DNA of 64,000 nt from Tigriopus japonicus (Eukaryota > Arthropoda > Copepoda > Harpacticoida > Harpacticidae): positions 2,234,316 to 2,298,315 of the forward strand of contig CM021314.1 of assembly GCA_010645155.1 (NCBI GenBank), given 5' to 3'. This document shows positions 58,054 through 64,000 of the stretch, in pieces (the stretch's first letter is position 1; each line of letters begins with the position of its first letter). The position numbers and the translations under genes are program-made. Below the pieces are notes generated by a model that worked only from the letters and a program-made list of their open reading frames with translations, was not told where the DNA came from and searched no databases.

Positions 58054-58629
58054 AAAACGAGAGAGAAGGTCGAAAACCAATGTTTGTTTGTTTGTTTGTT
58101 TGTTTGTTGAGGAGTCAGAACGCAGCTTCGCAGCTTCGATCTGATAGAGGCTGTCCGCCATACGGAGTCGAGGTAATCCTGACATCTTTGGATATGAGTC
58201 TGTACTAAACCTATTAGTTTCCGTTTCCGTGGAGTGTTTCTACGAACTGATCAAAATTCGAAGTATTTGCCTCCTTTGGGCTTGTGCTTGTCCATCAATA
58301 AACTAGTTTCTGCGTTAACCAAACTCGCGCTTTGGAGCAGCTCGTGGAAGCACTGTTTTGGGGGGGGTTGAGCGAAATTGTTCTTCCACCCCCCAAAAGT
58401 CTTTCTAGCAGTCTTGTTCTACAAAAGAGCTCGGGCAACTCACAAAACCCGTTTGTAGGCATTGAGGAGAGCGATGTTTCTTGTTTGACAGTGCCATTTT
58501 TACAATTGATGAGAGAAAAATGGAAGCACTGATTATGTTTCAAACTGCACCCAAAGATGTCAGTCACACCTCGCCTGTGTATATGGGGATATTGCCGCTC
58601 CACTTGGACAAGCTAACAAGCAAGCATCA

Positions 58630-58980
58630 ATTTTTACCTCACCCTCGGGAATGACCCCAGGTTCGCCCATTTAAGCCGTCAAGGGCCGTGACTTCTGCAT
58701 GTAACTTAATACCACAGGTCACTAGGACTCGGCAAGCCCGGGATCGAACCAGGGCTTGCCTAGTATTTGGCATTGAAAGACAGTTCAATGCTAAATTTTG
58801 ACTCCGAAGAGTTGAGTTTGGAATGTTGTGTGTTGCATTTGAAAGACGGTTCAAATGCTAATTTTGACTCCGAAGAGTTGAGTTTTGAGGGTGGCAGTCA
58901 GCCGGGATCGAACCCCAGCCATCTGCACGACAAACCGACGCAGTACGCACTACGCCATGCCTCACCCCTCGAAAACCAAT
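58630..58980 (-). repeat. Two tRNA-like (SINE) modules with a ~65-bp tandem between
   Basis: B-box-type GGTTCGATCCCGG occurs on the minus strand near 58,745 (AAGCCCTGGTTCGATCCCGG) and near 58,910 (GGGGTTCGATCCCGGC). The second has a perfect T-arm (CTGGG-GTTCGAT-CCCGG) but its acceptor and anticodon stems do not fold, so tRNA-derived SINE is likelier than a tRNA gene. Between them, GACTCCGAAGAGTTGAGTTT units repeat in tandem (58,768-58,891). Confidence 0.55.
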
Positions 58981-59315
58981 GAGATGGACATGTAAAATAC
59001 TGCGAAAAACTGTTAATAGATGTCGAAAAAGATAACAAATAAACCGATGGAAATAATTTGCTGCTTGGTGAATATTTCATTTTCTCATAAACACTTTCAT
59101 GATCGATTGTCAAAATGCCCTATGATACACTTCAAAGATTTTATCCAAAACCCAATTTTCATTACATGGTACAATCGATGGTAATCCAACTTTGGAATCC
59201 AGAAAACGGGAGCTTTACCCTCTTAGACTCGATGTAACACGTGTACTTGTAGGGGATAAAAATGACCAACAATATTGGTTTTTTTTCAATTTTTCTAACG
59301 GACCATTTTACATCG
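58981..59315. other. Intergenic, nothing recognised
   Basis: No coding or repeat signature. Confidence 0.45.
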
Positions 59316-60194
59316 AAATGACCCAAACAAAGCCATTCTCACTTTTTCGGAGGCACCGCTTTGCTTGAAGAGACAATTAAACATGGCAACTTTTTAGAAC
59401 GTTTGCAATCCTCAATTATTTGCAACACTACTACTCACAACATAACTAAATTTACCACGTAGCAACTTACAATAGTAGAACACAAGGAAATGGAGAAGTC
59501 ATTTCATTGAAATGGTCTAGGTTTGCAAAACCAAGGTGGATTCCACTTATTTGTAAAATCATCATTGCGTAGGCCAAAGCTTCACACGTGTTTATAACTA
59601 GAGCTCTAAAACTTCCTGAGCTCTTCTTCGTTTTGAACTTTTTTCAATGACCCAAACACACTTCATTCCGATCGCTATTTGAGGAAAACAAATGAAACAG
59701 TTTGGCGAGGTAAGCATTCCCGTATTTGTGGGCATTGTGGGTAATTTGTGGGTAACTAGTGAGCATGATGTACTGTACTGGATTGGCAAAGTTTCTCTTT
59801 GCCAATTTGGATCATTTGTCTTGCTTGTCCGAGGGAAAACCAATTGGCTAATGTTTCTACAGGAATATGACCTGGAATTGTAATCAATCTTTGATTGGGA
59901 TTGTTTTTCTTGATCTTTACTTGAATGCTAGAGCGGGAGAATTCATCTGTTGGTGTGAATTAGCCTTGATTTGGAGAGCTCAATTCATCATCCACCCGAA
60001 ATGAGGCAGATATGTGTGCAAATTCTGTCATCAATTTTGAAGTAATGCTATTGTCTCTGTCATGTTCCACAACTGTCTAATGCCCCCTTCAATGTAGTTG
60101 GTTATTTATCCCTATTTATTCATTTGAATTTATATGAATGCAAGGTGGCAATCTAGTCGAGAGTTTGCTTTTTATCTGTTTGTCCAAGGATAAC

Positions 60195-61670
60195 CTACAG
60201 TATGTCCCATATGTCCGGTTACATAAGTGAAAAGTGAATTCATGTTTAAATTTCCAGCTTTAAAGTGCTGTTGATAAAAAAGAAGTCTTCCTTATTATGT
60301 CAGCCGTCGTTTGCGACATTTAAGGGGTCCGAACTTAAAATCGTTATCGAGATACGACGATATGGAGAAACTCCGGAAAAAAATCGCCGCGCGCATCGAG
60401 GCTGGAGAGAAGGTCAAAGAAATCGCGGAGAGGTTCCATGCGACCAGGAAGGTGAAATAAAAAGTAAAAACAGTCTACATAAAGTCTGGCGACTTCTCTG
60501 ATCGTAAAAAGCCCGGAAAGCCCCGCTCTACCCAAACAATGGCAAATATCGAGGCCATTAAAGCCAAGGTCGACGAGAACCCGCGCAGCAACATCCGCCA
60601 GATCGCCAGGGAGCTCAACGTGCCCAAAAGCTCGGTCTCGACTATAGTTCGAAAGGATCTTGGCCTCCATAGCAGAGCCTGCACGAAAGTTCAAGGGTTA
60701 ACTATGAAGCAGCGAGAAAAACGGCTTGGACGATGCAAGAAATACCTCAACAGGATGAAGAAGAAGAGCGACAAAGTGCTAGTATAAATCGCCTAACATG
60801 AATACGCGTCCACGCATCGTGGTCCGAATACGGAAATAAATCAGACTCAGTGATGGTGAAAACGGTTTCCTATTAGATAAAATATAAACGAAATAATAGA
60901 GAAAAATACGGTTATAAAAGGATTCAAACTTACAAACGTTAAGGTGACATAGTTCAAGGGGCGATTAGGCTGTGTAATGAAACGGAGAAAAAATGGTCGA
61001 TTGATCTTGGTAACGCAGAATAAAATGAAAAATGAAGTGCTAATTGACTGAAATGTGGAAGAAGAGGTGACGAAGAAATGGCCAACAAAACCAGAAAAAT
61101 CAAAAGGTGGTTGAACGACTTCCACAGCTAGTGTTCTCCAATGAAAAAATACTTATGGTCGACGCAGTCTCGAACAGCAGGACCACAGGATACATCGTCA
61201 TTCCAACATATTTGACTGATGGGGTGGCATCCTCTGGGCTCTTGGCGAAGCATCCTGCCTCTGCAATGTTGTGTGGCGTGGTTGGGTCAGACGGTAAAGC
61301 CTTTCCCCCGTACTGGGCAAAAGGAACTGTTGATGCTAAGCAGTATTAAAACTTGCTGTACCGAAAAGTTTTTCCAGCACTCAACAGCACCTACGGCGTG
61401 GGAAAATGAATTTGAACTCAAGACGGAGCTCCAGACTATACCGTACGTCCAACACCATAATCCTACATATGTAAAAAGTTAGGATCGGAGGGATTTTGGT
61501 CAAATGTTCTGTGACCCCAAAACTCCCCCGATTTAAATACTCTTGATTATTTTATGTGGAGCGTTGTGGAAAGCAAGGCCTGCCGAACCTATCACCCCAA
61601 CGTGGACGCTCTCAAGGCATCAGTGGAGAAGGTATGGAAGTCCTGTGCATGTTTCAGCACGTACTGCAAA
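60195..61670 (+). pseudogene. Tc1/mariner transposase relic
   Basis: Begins TACAGTATGTCCCATATGTC, a mariner-type end at TA. Coding: MEKLRKKIAARIEAGEKVKE (60,362), a TAA, KPGKPRSTQTMANIEAIKAK, DENPRSNIRQIARELNVPKS (paired-type HTH), a stop at 60,787, FSNEKILMVDAVSN (first catalytic Asp, 61,140), TQDGAPDYTV (second Asp), NSPDLNTLDYFMW (third Asp), VESKACRTYHPNVDALKASV. Multiple stops and frame changes. The 3' TIR is missing: the sequence runs into the 248-bp direct repeat at 61,667. Confidence 0.85.
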
Positions 61671-61916
61671 TTCCATCAGGTCCTCTTGTTGAGATTTGAA
61701 AGTAACGCGAGGAAGTGACAACAAGTAAATCCTCAAAGTACCTTTGATGATCGTGGATTTGGAACAAAAAGTGGTCCAAAATTTAGCCAGTACCAGCTAC
61801 AGAGGGGTCAATTCATTCTCTTTAATGTGTTTAGTATTCTTGAAAGTATGTTGTTCAGCTGCTGAGTTATTTGAATTTAACCGGTTCATTTTTGGCCCAA
61901 AAAAGCGAAAAAACGT
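61667..61916 (+). repeat. Direct repeat, copy 2, inside the mariner insertion
   Basis: Second copy of 57,805-58,053, positioned where the mariner 3' end should be. The remaining 61,917-62,022 is AT-rich filler up to the TA target site. Confidence 0.8.
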
Positions 61917-62916
61917 TTCGGGTATATGAAAACTCAAATTCCCAAACGAGTGATAAAGATTTTTGATGTTGCAAAATAAAATATCTTCATTCATCTGTGT
62001 TTTATTGTAACATTTTAAAATAACATATATTATATTAATAAATTAAAGGAACCCTTTTAGGGGTTCCTGGTTTGTCACATGGTAGGAAAACAAATTAATA
62101 CGCCAAATTCAAATGAAATTTAAGATATTGATGAAAACATCAAATGGCCCATTGGGTTTTCAAAGCGAATCGGACAGATCAGTCTTTTGTTGGGTTCGTG
62201 AGTGGTATTAGAATGACCCACTTTTGGACGGAATATTTAAACGCCGTTGATTGTATCTGTTTCTATCAGGACCCCAACGTTTTTAAATTTAGAATAATTG
62301 AGACGGATCATCAACGACAAACGTTTACGAATTTTATTCTGGTTTCATATCCTGGCCCATTGAATTGTTAAGAGGACGCAGACTTAATCTTCCTGCAGAG
62401 TTCAACTTCCCTCAGTCAATCAATCACTTAGCGTGTCTTTGGCGAGAGCTTATCGATTGCTCGAGGGAATTGATTCAAAATCTGAGCGACATTTTTTCCG
62501 TTTTCTGTCGATAATCTCTAGTCGAACTGAACTTTTGCCGAAAGTTGGAGGTGTGAAATTATATTTAGTAGATGAAGATAAAGTTTGCTTTTCAGAGTAA
62601 TCGAAACTGGGACGCTTGTGAAGGGCATTGATTACACAATATGTTCGAAGCAAATAAAAAGAAGGTAGACCTTTTACCCTCCCCGAATAGAACCCGAATG
62701 CAACAAAAAAAATAGGTGAACAATTATGAAACATTCGCTAAACTTAGTTATTTACCGAAACTGAGTAAGGAAAGACAATCGATCTACTGTGGAAAAGTAG
62801 GCGGGACGATAAGAAGTTGGCCAGGATTACAAAACTTCCATAGTCGAGGGTTGATCAACCATCTTGCGTGTGAAACAAATGCTCAAAGATTTTTTTGACG
62901 TCATAGTTGATTCGAT

Positions 62917-63600
62917 ATAGTCAATGAATTAGAGTTAGAGCCTGAGAAGAATTGTTTCACTTTGGAGAGAGTAAGTAAACAGAAGTACGTTTGAAAAGGA
63001 AAACCTTGAGAATCGGCCAGCCAACAATGAGCTAGTTGCTGTTTTTTTTTAAGTTAGAAACTAATGTGAGAAATTTTATTTCAAAAAGATGTTAAAGTAT
63101 GTTTGCTGTGCTGTAGCTATTTTGACCTTACTCGTAGGAAATGAACGAAAGCGTAAATTCTGGCGACTTTCGAATTCGTTGGCACCTGTTGCCAATTTTC
63201 CACCTCAACCTGTAGACTCTCAACTGACTGGTATGGATGTAGCCATTGGAAATCACAAACCTCATCTTCAAGGTGGAATCAAGGGGATCTTGATGTTACC
63301 CTACCTCTAGTTTGCCAAATAATAATTCTTAACAAGCAAATTGCATCCAAGCTAAGAAACTTTTTTGGCGCTCAAGAAATGATTTCATGTGTAAAAAATG
63401 GGCGAGCAATGCCTAATTTTTTCAAAAGTATAAAGTGGTTTTCAAAATATTGGAAACATCCACTTTTAGGCGCTCTACTTTTGGATGAGCTCGTGCTGAA
63501 ACATGGCATTTTGATTAGACATGTTCATGTCAACGGTAAAATACTAGGTTACTATTAGAAATGTTAGAAATATGAATTGAGGGTTAGTCTCCAATATGCT
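62917..63600. other. Unique stretch; possible small secreted-peptide frame 63,089-63,310
   Basis: A 73-codon plus-strand frame starts MLKYVCCAVAILTLLVG, a hydrophobic stretch like a signal peptide, and ends GGIKGILMLPYL. Family not recognised, no splice sites or promoter seen; could be chance. This stretch is missing from the 42.7-kb counterpart, where a LINE B fragment stands instead. Confidence 0.3.
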
Positions 63601-63607
63601 CTTAAAA

Positions 63608-64000
63608 AATGAGCAAAAGGCTACACTGGTGTACGTAAAACAGGGAGTTTTGTCCCCTTTGCGGAGAGCGATTCGCCGACCAATCGTGACTAAGACGCAC
63701 GATCCCAAAAGGAAAACATTTTACCTAAGTAAATGGCGGATGGGGCTGCTACTTTTAATTGTAGAACAGAATCGTGAAAACAAGCATGAGGTATTGATTT
63801 CAACATTTAAGATTAATTCCTACATCAATTGTTGAGCAAGCAGTAGCCGTAAATCCACGGTACGTACAATCAATTAGAGATATGTTGGCCAATTTGAATT
63901 CAAAGGCCAAAATAATCAATAGTGAGATTGCCAATAATTTGGATTACAAATTTGATTCATTCAAAGCATTCAGAAGAGTTTAGAGGAGAATACGAAAGTG
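63608..64000 (+). repeat. Three-copy unit, copy 3 (cut by window end)
   Basis: Direct match to 24,352-24,690, with the same zinc-finger relic (FCPLCGERFAD) and the undeleted segment CAGTAGCCGTAAATCC...GGCCAATTTG. The homology is still running at base 64,000. Confidence 0.85.

Larger units (their letters stand above)
59316..62916 (+). repeat. Second inverted repeat, right arm (split by mariner)
   Basis: 59,316-60,195 and 62,040-62,916 together match 44,563-42,786 inverted. The break is at ATAACCTA / TATTATATT, the mariner's TA site. Confidence 0.85.

Noticed and set aside
58896..58972. Possible tRNA gene on the minus strand
   Set aside because: The T-arm is perfect but acceptor and anticodon stems do not pair; SINE-like.

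Overview
This is a eukaryotic window, almost certainly from a metazoan and probably an arthropod. Genes are small, with short GT-AG introns of about 60-130 bp. Most of the rest is transposon: CR1/Jockey-type LINEs, a Gypsy trace, and hAT, MULE, Merlin, Tc1/mariner, Harbinger-like and CMC-like DNA elements, plus tRNA-derived SINEs. A copepod-like crustacean is only a guess. There are no bacterial operons, CRISPR arrays or phage genes. One assembly gap (N run) lies at 12,435-12,641.

Regions. 1-9.6 kb holds a family of small two-finger C2H2 zinc-finger genes on the minus strand: one 3' exon at 1.1 kb, one complete gene at 5.8-6.5 kb and one near-complete gene at 8.5-9.4 kb. Relics of the same family recur at 24.2-24.5, 42.6, 57.2 and 63.7 kb. 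9.6-24 kb is intergenic sequence packed with transposons that can be delimited by terminal inverted repeats and target-site duplications. 24.4-42.7 kb is a large imperfect inverted repeat. Each arm carries a six-exon, 714-codon PAN2-like gene (deadenylase; UCH-like plus DEDD exonuclease domains, no WD40 part). The two genes point toward each other. Every splice site is conserved in both, yet each copy has exactly one nonsense codon I can find, at different positions (Trp215 to TAG in copy 1, Cys175 to TGA in copy 2). The centre of the palindrome is filled by nested insertions: LINE A, inside it a 2.7-kb hAT element with an 8-bp target duplication, inside that a recent LINE B with a clean reverse transcriptase reading frame.

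42.8-44.6 kb and 59.3-62.9 kb form a second inverted repeat; the right arm was opened by a Tc1/mariner element at a TA. The last 0.4 kb repeats, in direct orientation, the sequence upstream of PAN2 copy 1, so a further PAN2 copy may lie just beyond the window. 45-56 kb holds a SWIM-finger relic, a 260-bp hAT MITE, LINE relics, a decayed BED/hAT transposase, a 1.7-kb MULE-like element and a Merlin transposase pseudogene.

How it fits together: the only recognisable host functions are PAN2-type mRNA deadenylation and the C2H2 proteins. The dominant process is segmental inverted duplication and nested transposition. The reciprocal nonsense codons in convergent PAN2 copies, one of them a UAG that A-to-I editing would turn back into the Trp codon, are the observation most worth testing.
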